From positions 1 to 16,757 of the forward strand of contig SFGN01000057.1 in NCBI GenBank assembly GCA_004556565.1: a stretch of 16,757 bases of DNA, read 5' to 3'. The translations under genes and the position numbers were made by a program. This stretch comes from Lachnospiraceae bacterium (GTDB lineage: Bacteria > Bacillota_A > Clostridia > Lachnospirales > Lachnospiraceae). Below are positions 7,647 through 14,631 of the stretch, one piece after another (position 1 is the stretch's first letter; each line of letters starts with the position of its first letter). The notes beneath the pieces were generated by a model. It was not told the origin of the DNA. It worked only from the letters and a program-made list of their open reading frames with translations, and ran no database searches.

Positions 7647-8678
7647 ATGGGTATGGATTACAAAAATGCCGGTGTCGATATTGAAGCCGGTTACAGATCA
7701 GTGGAATTGATGAAAAAACACGTACAGGAAACCATGAGGCCGGAAGTCCTGACAAATCTTGGCGGATTTTCAGGTGCATTTTCCATGGAAAAATTCAAAA
7801 GTATGGAAAAACCTACTCTGGTATCAGGAACTGACGGAGTAGGGACGAAACTGAAGCTTGCATTTATTATGGACAGGCATAATACGGTAGGTATTGATTG
7901 TGTAGCCATGTGCGTAAATGACATTGCATGTGCAGGCGGCGAACCCTTATTTTTCCTGGATTATATTGCATGTGGTAAAAATGAGCCTGAAAAAATTGCA
8001 TCCATTGTAAGCGGAGTGGCTGAAGGATGTAAGCAGTCTGATGCGGCGCTGATTGGCGGAGAAACAGCCGAAATGCCGGGATTTTATCCGGAGGATGAGT
8101 ATGACCTTGCCGGTTTTGCGGTAGGAATCGTTGATGAAAAGGATCTGATTACAGGAAAGGACCTGAAAGACGGAGATGTCCTGATCGGAATGGCATCGTC
8201 AGGTGTACACAGCAACGGATTTTCTCTGGTGAGAAAAGTTTTTGAGATGAGCAGGGAATCTCTGGATACTTATTATGATTGCCTTGGATGTACACTGGGA
8301 GAGGCTTTGCTGGCACCGACAAAGATTTATGTCAAAGCACTGAGGAGCATTCGTGAAGCCGGTGTCACAGTTAAGGCATGCAGCCATATTACAGGCGGCG
8401 GTTTTTATGAAAATATTCCCCGTATGCTGAAGGAAGGAACACGTGCGGTGGTTAAGAAGGCCAGCTATCCGATTCCTCCGATTTTCACTTTGCTGGCAGA
8501 AAAAGGTGAGATCGAGGAAAAAATGATGTACAATACATACAACATGGGGCTTGGAATGGTACTGGCAGTGGATGCGGCAGATGTTGAAAAGACTATGGAA
8601 GCAATCAAAGCGGCCGGAGAAATGCCGTATGTGGTAGGCAGTATCGAGGCCGGAGAAAAAGGAGTTACCTTATGTTAA
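7647..8678 (+). CDS. purM: Phosphoribosylformylglycinamidine cyclo-ligase (PurM, AIR synthetase)
   Basis: ATP-dependent closure of FGAM to 5-aminoimidazole ribonucleotide. The 343-residue protein begins with DYKNAGVDIEAG, typical of the family, and carries GTDGVGTKL (from residue 61), DCVAMCVNDIACAGGEPLFFLDY, GGETAEMPGFY, and GMASSGVHSNGFSLVR. AAAGGAG at 7633-7639 supports the start. The final codons overlap purN by seven bases (ATGTTAA), so the two genes are likely translationally coupled. Confidence 0.97.
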   Translation: MGMDYKNAGVDIEAGYRSVELMKKHVQETMRPEVLTNLGGFSGAFSMEKFKSMEKPTLVSGTDGVGTKLKLAFIMDRHNTVGIDCVAMCVNDIACAGGEPLFFLDYIACGKNEPEKIASIVSGVAEGCKQSDAALIGGETAEMPGFYPEDEYDLAGFAVGIVDEKDLITGKDLKDGDVLIGMASSGVHSNGFSLVRKVFEMSRESLDTYYDCLGCTLGEALLAPTKIYVKALRSIREAGVTVKACSHITGGGFYENIPRMLKEGTRAVVKKASYPIPPIFTLLAEKGEIEEKMMYNTYNMGLGMVLAVDAADVEKTMEAIKAAGEMPYVVGSIEAGEKGVTLC

Positions 8679-9298
8679 GAGTGCTGGTAATGGTGTCCGG
8701 AGGCGGAACTAATCTGCAGGCAATTATTGATGCTGTTAACAGCCGGCAGATTACAAATACTGAAATTGTAGGCGTAATCAGCAACAACAGGAGTGCGTAT
8801 GCACTGGAACGTGCGGAACATCACGGGATACCGGCCTGCTGTGTTTCTCCGAAGGATTATGAAAACCGTGAGGTTTTTAATGAAAAGCTGCTGGAAAAAG
8901 TTGACGAGTATGATCCTGATTTGATCGCCCTGGCCGGATTTCTTGTAGTGATTCCGCCTGCGATGATTGAAAAATACAGGAACAGGATCATTAATATTCA
9001 CCCTTCGTTGATTCCCTCTTTCTGCGGCACAGGCTATTATGGACTGAAGGTGCATGAGGCGGCTCTGGCGCGCGGTGTTAAAGTAGTAGGCGCAACTGTA
9101 CATTTTGTTGATGAAGGGACAGACACAGGTCCGATCATTCTTCAGAAAGCCGTTGCTGTCGAGGATGGCGATACGCCTGAAGTCCTGCAGCGCAGGGTGA
9201 TGGAACAGGCAGAGTGGATAATTCTGCCGAAGGCGATAGATTTGATCGCCAATGGAAAAGTAAATGTGACAGACGGAAAAGTTTCAGTTGCAAAATAG
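8672..9298 (+). CDS. purN: Phosphoribosylglycinamide formyltransferase, folate-dependent (PurN)
   Basis: Transfers a formyl group from 10-formyltetrahydrofolate to GAR. The 208-residue protein starts with the nucleotide loop MVSGGGTNLQAI and keeps the three catalytic residues: N108 and H110 in NIHPSLIPSF, and D151 in DEGTDTGPII. One notable stretch is SFCGTGYYGLKVHEAAL, where many homologues have F-x-G-x-G-x(2)-G, so it is normal for the family. The start lies inside the end of purM with AAAAAGGAG at 8656-8664. Confidence 0.96.
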   Translation: MLRVLVMVSGGGTNLQAIIDAVNSRQITNTEIVGVISNNRSAYALERAEHHGIPACCVSPKDYENREVFNEKLLEKVDEYDPDLIALAGFLVVIPPAMIEKYRNRIINIHPSLIPSFCGTGYYGLKVHEAALARGVKVVGATVHFVDEGTDTGPIILQKAVAVEDGDTPEVLQRRVMEQAEWIILPKAIDLIANGKVNVTDGKVSVAK

Positions 9299-9345
9299 AA
9301 GCAGAAGAATATCTTGTGATAGTTATATAAGATGAGGAGAACGCA

Positions 9346-10617
9346 ATGAAAATATTGATTATTGGAAGCGGCGGAAGAGAACATGCGATTGCTGCGAGTG
9401 TGGCAAAAAGTCCGAAGGCTGATAAGATTTACTGCGCGCCGGGAAATGCGGGAATCGCGGAGTATGCGGAGTGTGTGGCGATTGGTGCGATGGAATTTGA
9501 TAAACTGGTGGCGTTTGCGAAAGATGCGCAGATTGACCTTGTAATTGTCGGGATGGATGATCCGCTGGTAGGCGGTCTTGTCGATGAGATGGAAGCTGCA
9601 GGAATCCGTACATTCGGTCCTCGGAAAAATGCGGCGATTCTGGAAGGTTCAAAAGCATTTTCAAAGGATTTAATGAAAAAATATAACATTCCGACAGCGG
9701 CATACGAGAACTTTACGGATCCGGAAGAGGCAATGACCTATCTGGAAACCGCAAAATTCCCGATCGTGCTGAAAGCAGACGGTCTGGCGCTGGGGAAGGG
9801 TGTGCTGATCTGTCAGAACCTTGAGGAAGCAAAAGAAGGCGTGAGAACCATCATGCTGGATAAAAAGTTCGGCTCTGCAGGAAATGAGATGGTAATCGAG
9901 GAATTTATGACCGGCCGTGAAGTGTCTGTGCTTTCTTTTGTGGATGGAAAAACCATAAAGACCATGACTTCCGCACAGGATCATAAGCGTGCCGGGGATG
10001 GCGATACCGGGCTGAATACGGGCGGAATGGGAACGTTTTCACCGAGTCCGTTCTATACAAAAGAAGTGGAAGAATACTGTGAAAAATACATTTATCAGGC
10101 CACTGTTGACGCGATGGCGGCAGAAGGAAGACCGTTTAAAGGAATTATTTTCTTTGGACTTATGCTGACTCCGGACGGACCGAAGGTGCTGGAGTACAAT
10201 GCAAGATTTGGTGATCCGGAAGCACAGGTTGTCCTGACGAGGATGAAAAATGATCTTGTCGAAGTTGCCGAGGCGTGTATTGACGGAACATTGGACAGCA
10301 TTGACCTTCAGTTTGAAGATAATGCGGCTGTCTGCGTAATTCTGGCTTCCGAAGGGTATCCGGTTTCGTATAAAAAAGGATTCCCGATTTCAGGGCTGGA
10401 TGAGTTCAAAAAGCATGAAGGATATTACTGCTTCCATGCCGGTACAAAATTTGACGGAGATACCATCGTGACCAATGGCGGACGTGTGCTTGGGGTTACG
10501 GCGAAAGGAAAAGATCTGAAAGAAGCCCGTGCAAATGCCTATGCGGCGACAGAATGGGTACAGTTTGAAAACAAATACATGAGGCATGATATCGGAAAAG
10601 CAATCGATGAGGCATGA
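9346..10617 (+). CDS. purD: Phosphoribosylamine-glycine ligase (PurD, GAR synthetase)
   Basis: Joins phosphoribosylamine and glycine with ATP to give GAR, the substrate of PurN. The 423-residue ATP-grasp protein shows the N-terminal MKILIIGSGGREHAIA, IVLKADGLALGKGV, VIEEFMTGREVSVLSF, QDHKRAGDGDTGLNTGGMG, and the metal-binding EYNARFGDPEAQ. The start has GAGGAG shortly upstream. It follows purN by 47 bases and is the last gene of the pur run. Its last 28 bases recur twice in degenerate form beyond the stop. Confidence 0.97.
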   Translation: MKILIIGSGGREHAIAASVAKSPKADKIYCAPGNAGIAEYAECVAIGAMEFDKLVAFAKDAQIDLVIVGMDDPLVGGLVDEMEAAGIRTFGPRKNAAILEGSKAFSKDLMKKYNIPTAAYENFTDPEEAMTYLETAKFPIVLKADGLALGKGVLICQNLEEAKEGVRTIMLDKKFGSAGNEMVIEEFMTGREVSVLSFVDGKTIKTMTSAQDHKRAGDGDTGLNTGGMGTFSPSPFYTKEVEEYCEKYIYQATVDAMAAEGRPFKGIIFFGLMLTPDGPKVLEYNARFGDPEAQVVLTRMKNDLVEVAEACIDGTLDSIDLQFEDNAAVCVILASEGYPVSYKKGFPISGLDEFKKHEGYYCFHAGTKFDGDTIVTNGGRVLGVTAKGKDLKEARANAYAATEWVQFENKYMRHDIGKAIDEA

Positions 10618-10659
10618 TATTTGAAAAATAATTGATGAGATGTGATATCGGGAAAGCGG
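10581..10659 (+). repeat. Three degenerate 28-bp tandem copies at the purD 3' end
   Basis: Copy A (10581-10608) is the last coding part of purD. Copy B (10609-10636) contains the purD stop. Copy C (10637-10659, partial) runs into the terminator stem. Shared landmarks are GAGGCATGATAT, then GAAAA, then AT(C/T)GAT at the same spacing. Because 28 is not a multiple of three, copies B and C would not extend the same reading frame. Confidence 0.65.
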
Positions 10660-10694
10660 AACGGTCTGTATAAAAGCACAGACGGCTCCGCTTT
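10653..10694 (+). terminator. Rho-independent terminator after purD
   Basis: Inverted repeat with outer arms AAAGCGGA and TCCGCTTT and inner arms GTCTGT and ACAGAC around a short loop, with a few central mismatches. The T run at 10692-10695 completes it. It closes the purE-purM-purN-purD run and separates it from the thioredoxin promoter. Confidence 0.85.
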
Positions 10695-10707
10695 TATTCA
10701 TGATATA

Positions 10708-10737
10708 TTGAATTTATATATCAGATGGTGATATACT
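10708..10737 (+). promoter_or_regulatory. Sigma-A-type promoter for thioredoxin, with embedded palindrome
   Basis: TTGAAT at 10708-10713 and TATACT at 10732-10737 are separated by 18 bases, a reasonable housekeeping promoter about 85 bases before the thioredoxin start. A perfect inverted repeat, TATATCA-N5-TGATATA (10717-10735), fills the spacer and enters the -10 element, where a repressor could act. That last point is inference only. Confidence 0.6.
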
Positions 10738-10822
10738 AAAACACACGGCAGACACAGAGACAGAGCTTTCGATAATAGTATGGTGTGAAAATGTGTCTGT
10801 GGAATAAAAGGAGGAGATAATT

Positions 10823-11131
10823 ATGGCAGTTATAAAATTAACAACAAATAGTTTTGACCAGGAAGTGCTTCATGCCGATCAGAAAGTTCTGGTAGATTTT
10901 TATGCCGACTGGTGCGGACCGTGCAAGATGATGTCGCCGGTTATTGAAGAAATCGCATCAGAAGTTTCCGATGTAAAAGTCTGCAAGCTGAATATTGATG
11001 AAAATATCGAAATTGCTCAGAGATATGGTGTGATGAGTATTCCGACATTCCTAATATTTGATAAAGGAGAGCTTTCAGCCAAAACAATGGGTGCACAGCC
11101 AAAAGATGAATTGGTTGCTCTGCTTAAATAG
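10823..11131 (+). CDS. trxA: Thioredoxin
   Basis: Small cytosolic disulfide reductase of 102 residues. It has the active site WCGPCK (W30, C31, C34), the preceding FYAD, and the cis-proline loop MSIPTF with P74. The length is standard for a single-domain thioredoxin, and there is no signal peptide. AAAGGAGGA lies directly upstream. The gene has its own promoter and a strong terminator and appears to be single-gene. No thioredoxin reductase gene is nearby, so its electron donor is encoded elsewhere. Confidence 0.96.
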   Translation: MAVIKLTTNSFDQEVLHADQKVLVDFYADWCGPCKMMSPVIEEIASEVSDVKVCKLNIDENIEIAQRYGVMSIPTFLIFDKGELSAKTMGAQPKDELVALLK

Positions 11132-11176
11132 AAATTTATACTAATGCGGAAGCTGTGAAGCAATCTGTTCATGCAT

Positions 11177-11217
11177 AGAAGAAGCAAAGCGGGGAAAGAG
11201 TCTGCTTTGCTTCTTCT
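11177..11217 (+). terminator. Rho-independent terminator after thioredoxin
   Basis: A perfect 14-bp stem, AGAAGAAGCAAAGC pairing with GCTTTGCTTCTTCT, encloses a 13-base loop and is followed by TATTTT. It marks the end of the intact housekeeping region. The group II intron-like fragment starts ten bases after the stem. Confidence 0.9.
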
Positions 11218-11226
11218 TATTTTGTC

Positions 11227-11325
11227 GTGTCCAGCGAAGCTGGACCACACTTGCCGGTGTAAGTCCGGTCACGGTAATCGCCGGTGAGCCATGTAGCTAA
11301 ACTCGGTGCGTTGTAGTAATACAGG
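11227..11325 (+). mobile_element. Probable 5' fragment of a group IIC intron
   Basis: The stretch starts GTGTC, close to the GUGYG 5' end of group II introns. A 7-bp stem with a GAA loop follows (GTCCAGC-GAA-GCTGGAC), then CCGGTGTAAGTCCGG, which resembles the GGGUGAGAGUCCC element at the same place in the group IIC intron of Oceanobacillus, recalled from memory. A GAGCC element comes next. Its place just behind a terminator hairpin is the preferred target of class C introns. The rest of domain I, the reverse transcriptase and domains V and VI are absent. The 3' limit of the fragment is uncertain by about ten bases. Confidence 0.45.
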
Positions 11326-12336
11326 GTGCTAAGTGATCAGATTCTTACAAATCGAACACTTTCAGAATTTGAGCGGCAGGCCGGGATTCTTGGAAAGACC
11401 ATCAAGAATAATGCACAGGCGGCGCATGCGATTGTGAATGCTTCTTTTGCCAATGCAAAATTCTCTGACCGCATCTGGATGTATCAGGACATGATGAAAG
11501 CGGAGCTGTCAAAGCTCCTGCAAGAGGGATTGATTCAAGGCAGGAATCCGAGACAGCTTGCAAGGCATCTGGAGAAGCTGTTTGGAGTATCAAAGGCAAA
11601 TGCGGAACGCCTGATGAGGACAGAACTTGCAAGGGTGCAAATAGAAGCACAGAAGCAGTCGTTTGAGCGGAACGGATTTGAGCAGTACGAGTTCATTGCT
11701 CTTGGAAGTGCTTGCGAGATCTACAAAGAGTTAGATGGTAAACACTTTGATGTTGAAAAAATGATGCCCGGAGAGAATGCTCCGCCGATTCATCCGAACT
11801 GCAGGTGTAGCGTGGCTGCATGGGTGGATGATGAAGAATATGAGGAATGGATTGATTATTTGGATAAGGGCAGAACCACAGAAGAGTGGAAGCGATTGAA
11901 AAAATATGGTTCTCTGGAGTCAGATATAGGGAACGGAATATTAGAATTTTTTTCCGGAATATCGAAGCAGAAAGCAGGTTTTAAAAAAGGACTTGATTTT
12001 GTCAAAAACAAAGACTTGAAGATGCTTCTTCAACAATCTTTTGACAGAGTTGCAATAAAACGTGCAAAAGGAAAAAGATCAAGATATTCAGCGAAAGAAA
12101 AGACTGTGTATCTATCAAAAAGCGCAAATGCTGATGTTTTTGCTCACGAATTAATGCATGAGATTGATGATGCGTATAGTTTGACTAAGAACGGAATGTT
12201 AAGCAAGTCAGTGCAAAGAGATTACAGAAGATTAATAAATCTTTCAAAAGGGTATGGAATGAGTATAGAGGAAATGCTATACTCAAAGTACAAAAAAGCG
12301 TTTGTAGATGACAGCACATATACAACGAATGTATAA
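11326..12336 (+). pseudogene. Phage MuF/gp7-like minor head protein with metallopeptidase toxin domain, 5'-truncated
   Basis: The first 170 or so residues match the C-terminal half of the SPP1 gp7/Mu F minor head family: RTELARVQ, then LDGKHFD, PGENAPPIHPNCRCSV with H156, C159 and C161. The N-terminal half is missing. The frame opens at GTG 11326 at the intron-like junction, a TAA lies nine bases before, and no binding site is seen. Residues 200-336 form a separate domain with HELMHEIDDAY (H274, E275, H278), a zinc peptidase signature similar to anthrax lethal factor (HEFGHAVDDY). TAA at 12334-12336 stops the frame, but homology continues in the same frame. MuF-toxin fusions are known phage polymorphic toxins. 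This copy looks inactive. Confidence 0.75.
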
Positions 12337-12564
12337 TATAGAGCTGTATCAGACATACTTAACGGAATGTCGAAAGGCGAGATTAACTTAGGGTTTGTTC
12401 ATGAAAAGAATTACTGGAACATAAATGGAAGAGTAGAGGCAGAGACATTTGCGCAGTTTGGACGAATGATGTTTACCAATCCGGATTCCATGCAAATGAT
12501 GGAAGAAAATTTTCCAAATTTGTACAAAGAAGTAACGGAGACTATTGAAAGGAAGATGAAATAA
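12337..12564 (+). pseudogene. C-terminal part of the metallopeptidase toxin, cut off by an in-frame stop
   Basis: Directly after the stop, in the same frame, the codons read YRAVSDILNG, then a stretch with VEAETFAQF and ENFPNLYKEV, ending at TAA 12564. The EAETF motif corresponds to the third-ligand region of lethal-factor-like peptidases (EAEFFAEAF), with E373 if numbered from 11326. The two pieces together therefore make a complete gluzincin-like zinc site, which the stop separates. An ATG at 12367 gives a 65-residue ORF, but it lacks a binding site and the homology starts before it. A separate small gene here is unlikely. Confidence 0.7.
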
Positions 12565-12746
12565 TGTGGTATGGGGAAGATACACAAGAGTTGATGGAAT
12601 TAAATAAAGAATATCATAAAATATTTGGCGTATATCCATATGGGCATATGGAGCTAGAATATGGTCAAGACGATTACAGTGAATACGTAATGGATATCAA
12701 AAAAGCACTCAAAATTGGAAAACCATTAACAGATTTTGTAGAGTAG
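12564..12746 (+). CDS. Small acidic protein behind the toxin; candidate immunity protein
   Basis: A 60-residue protein whose ATG overlaps the toxin stop by one base (TAATG), with AAAGGAAG about ten bases upstream. It is acidic and aromatic (MWYGEDTQELMELNKEY, then MELEYGQDDYSEYV) and ends with KALKIGKPLTDFVE. No membrane segment or signal peptide is visible, so it should be cytosolic. Its tight coupling to a polymorphic-toxin gene and its size suggest an immunity partner, which in such loci is normally the next gene. That role is inferred from position only. Unlike its neighbours, it has no visible lesion. Confidence 0.55.
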   Translation: MWYGEDTQELMELNKEYHKIFGVYPYGHMELEYGQDDYSEYVMDIKKALKIGKPLTDFVE

Positions 12747-12805
12747 ATATCATCAGTCAGTAATGGCCGGTGGTATTTTTGCGCCCATTTTTAAGGAGAA
12801 TGACT

Positions 12806-13156
12806 ATGAAAGCAGTAAATATACTTGGAACAGATTACGAGATCCATTTTGTAGACGAATTTCCAGAATACCTGAAGGAAGTAGGCGAAGGTGCTGGCGG
12901 TCTTTGTAACCGTCACGATAGAGATATATTTATTAAGAGATGCAATGACAAGGATATGACAGCGTCAGGCAGAGAAAGATGCGATAAAGACACGCTACAG
13001 CATGGGATAATCCATGCTTATTTGAGTGAAAGCGGTTTATCCGCAAATGCATCCAGTTGTTATGGCTCCTGGGCAGAGAATGAAGAGATGGTAGACTGGT
13101 TTGCTATTCAGTCGCCGAAGATCTATCAGACATTCAAAGAAGTTGGTTGCCTGTGA
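12806..13156 (+). CDS. Phage zinc-peptidase-like protein with altered HExxH (HGIIH)
   Basis: A 116-residue phage-type protein starting MKAVNILGTDYEI, with AAGGAGAA at 12793-12800 before ATG 12806. Its middle holds LQHGIIHAYLSESGL (H66, G67, H70), followed by NEEMVDWFAIQSPKIY. I recall related phage proteins carrying HEIIHAFLFESGL at this place, so the catalytic glutamate seems to have become glycine; GAG to GGG is one base change. H66, H70 and the later acidic NEEM remain. If the family is a peptidase, this copy should bind metal poorly or lack activity. The in-frame ATG at 12770 has no binding site. Confidence 0.6.
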   Translation: MKAVNILGTDYEIHFVDEFPEYLKEVGEGAGGLCNRHDRDIFIKRCNDKDMTASGRERCDKDTLQHGIIHAYLSESGLSANASSCYGSWAENEEMVDWFAIQSPKIYQTFKEVGCL

Positions 13157-13363
13157 AACAAATACTATATCGTAACAAAAGATGCGGACATGCTGGCCCC
13201 TGATTGGCTGGCTGCCCGCATTAATTATGCAACCATAAGATTTATTCACGTGCTCCGTGATGGAGCTGAAATATTGAAAGGGGTGAAAATAGGTGATCAG
13301 ATTGCAGAAATCGGTGACACAATTATATTTGATGGCAAGCGGTTATCCGTAGAAAGGAAGTGA
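13157..13363 (+). pseudogene. Small phage protein with disrupted start
   Basis: Reading on from the preceding stop in the same frame gives KYYIVTKDADMLAP, then INYATIRFIHVL and IGDTIIFDGKRLSVERK, ending at TGA 13361-13363. This reads as real coding sequence of about 67 residues and resembles a small conserved phage protein whose function I do not know. No start codon precedes KYYIV in this frame. A GTG at 13153 overlapping the previous stop (GTGA) would be a natural start, but four extra bases (CAAA) put it out of frame. An internal ATG at 13190 leaves 57 residues without a binding site. Confidence 0.5.
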
Positions 13364-13422
13364 TCCAATTATCTCCCGCCGGCTGGGAATGCAGAAAACT
13401 TGAGAGGAGTGATGTTATTTGA
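13360..13422 (+). CDS. Possible 20-residue phage ORF
   Basis: GTG 13360 overlaps the previous stop (GTGA) and the frame ends at a TGA that overlaps the Prp start region. The predicted peptide contains PAGWECRKLERSDV, which looks protein-like. The only support is the tight overlap at both ends. It may be chance. Confidence 0.25.
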   Translation: MIQLSPAGWECRKLERSDVI

Positions 13423-13705
13423 TTGAAGTAATCGTCCACCAGGACGGAATTAAAATATCTGGCCATGCCGGATATGCGCCGCAAGGCCAGGACATTGTGT
13501 GTGCAGCTGTATCGGCGATAACACAGACATTGATTAAATCCATTGAGATTTGACCAGTGACAAAATTGAATGCGAAATATCGCCCGGAAAGGCCGATATA
13601 AAGTATAGGAATTTATCAGAGAAGTCAAGAACCCTGGTGGATTCCTTTTTCATTGGCATTTGCATGATTGCCGATGAGTATCCGGAGAATGTCCGGATTG
13701 TGTAA
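13419..13705 (+). pseudogene. Prp-type (DUF464) cysteine protease, frameshifted phage copy
   Basis: TTG 13419, with GAGAGGAG at 13402-13409, opens a frame reading MIEVIVHQDG, then SGHAGYAPQGQDIVCAAVSAI. This has the His and Cys of the Prp protease catalytic pair. The frame hits TGA at 13551-13553 after SIEI. From 13547 a second frame continues as DLTSDKIECEISPGKADI and ends IADEYPENVRIV at TAA 13703-13705. Losing one G from GAGGAT explains the shift exactly. Host Prp trims ribosomal protein L27, and in some staphylococcal phages Prp cleaves scaffold and capsid proteins. The scaffold gene next door fits the phage role. This copy would lose its C-terminal half. Confidence 0.75.
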
Positions 13706-13794
13706 CTTGATATGTCCGAAAAGACGGTAAACTATGATTCCAAGCAACACTCTGGTCCAGATGGAATGGAGCGGGGCAGAAAGGATGTAATTGT

Positions 13795-14427
13795 ATGAAG
13801 TATAATAGCAATGGCTGGAGAATTCCAATGACAAATTTGCAGTTGTTTGCAGACGGAGAAGACGGTGGATCCGGAACAGGAGATGGTGGCGGGACCGGTG
13901 AAGGAACTGGAGCGAAATCGACCGGCGCAAGCGGTAATGAGCCGATGTCGTTTAATGATTTTTTGAAACTGGAGGGGAATCAGGCGGAATTTGACCGGCG
14001 TGTGCAGAAAGCGACGCAGACCGCTGTAAACAATGCACAGCAGAAGTGGAAAACGCTCACTGATGATAAAATATCTGAAGCAGAAAAGCTGGCTCAGATG
14101 ACTAAAGAAGAGCGGGCAGAGTACAAGGCTCAAAAATTACAAAAAGAGCTTGACGATTATAAGAAGAAAGAGGTGCTTTCTGAAATGTCGAAAACAGCAA
14201 GAAAGATGCTTGCAGATGAAGAGATCAGTATTCCAGATGAACTTCTTTCGCATTTGGTGTCCGATAGTGCGGATGATACAAAGAAGGCGGTAGACTCATT
14301 TGTGAAACTGTATAAAGCTGCTGTGCAGGCCGCAGTAAGGAAAGATGTATTGCTGCTCTTAGTGGTTGATGAACTACCGGAACTTTTAGAGCTTCCGCTG
14401 TACGAAGTGCCACTCTTGTACCTATAA
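13795..14427 (+). pseudogene. Phage scaffold protein (DUF4355-like), C-terminus replaced
   Basis: A probable capsid assembly scaffold. It starts MKYNSNGWRIPMTNLQLFADG, has a Gly/Thr-rich linker (residues 22-45), then MSFNDFLKLEGNQAEFDRRV and a long charged helical stretch with KMTKEERAEY-like spacing, and VDSFVKLYKAAVQAAV. This order is typical of DUF4355 scaffolds. Binding site GAAAGGA precedes ATG 13795. After about residue 180 (near 14340) the sequence turns to a hydrophobic tail (VLLLLVVDELPELLEL) that is simply antisense to a minus-strand gene fragment. The native lysine-rich end is gone, so the ORF is a chance fusion of 210 residues. No capsid or portal gene is present. Confidence 0.7.
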
Positions 14428-14495
14428 GTGTTATTATCATGCAAGTAGCAGTAACTGCTTCCTTCCTTTGCATCGTTGTCGCATCCGCTCTTAAT
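14342..14495 (-). pseudogene. Fragment of a small Cys/His and Ser-rich protein
   Basis: On the minus strand, after the stop of the 34-residue gene, the same frame reads KSGCDNDAKEGSSYCYLHDN followed by a Ser/Thr/Lys-rich tail (SGSSKSSGSSSTTKSS). A C-x(10)-C-x(2)-H pattern before a low-complexity tail recurs in small Firmicute zinc-binding proteins. No ATG opens it in frame; an ATG overlapping the preceding stop (ATGA) is one base out. The fragment ends near 14342, where the phage scaffold gene begins on the other strand. I read it as a gene cut by the junction, possibly also with a shifted start. Confidence 0.4.
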
Positions 14496-14600
14496 TCATT
14501 TTGGTGTACCCAGATCTATTATCCAACCAATAAAAAGTAAAATACCAAGGGTGCAAAGAATTGCCATTCCTGTACTCATACCATTTGAATTTCTATTCAT
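14496..14600 (-). CDS. 34-residue single-span membrane peptide
   Basis: A minus-strand ATG at 14600 has a strong GAAGGAGGAAA binding site. The 34 residues have a short polar start (MNRNSNGMST), one hydrophobic span (GMAILCTLGILLFIGWII) and the tail DLGTPK. It follows the 82-residue gene by 31 bases in the same direction, so the two probably share a transcript. I do not recognise a family. Length and signal support a real small membrane protein rather than chance. Confidence 0.6.
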   Translation of the reverse strand: MNRNSNGMSTGMAILCTLGILLFIGWIIDLGTPK

Positions 14601-14631
14601 AATCGTTTCCTCCTTCGATTTCATCTCGTCC

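Noticed and set aside
12367..12564. Separate 65-residue gene
   Set aside because: It is in frame with the toxin gene, toxin-like sequence starts before its ATG, and no binding site is visible.
13712..13798. 28-residue ORF whose TGA overlaps the scaffold ATG
   Set aside because: No binding site and no recognisable content; only the overlap supports it.
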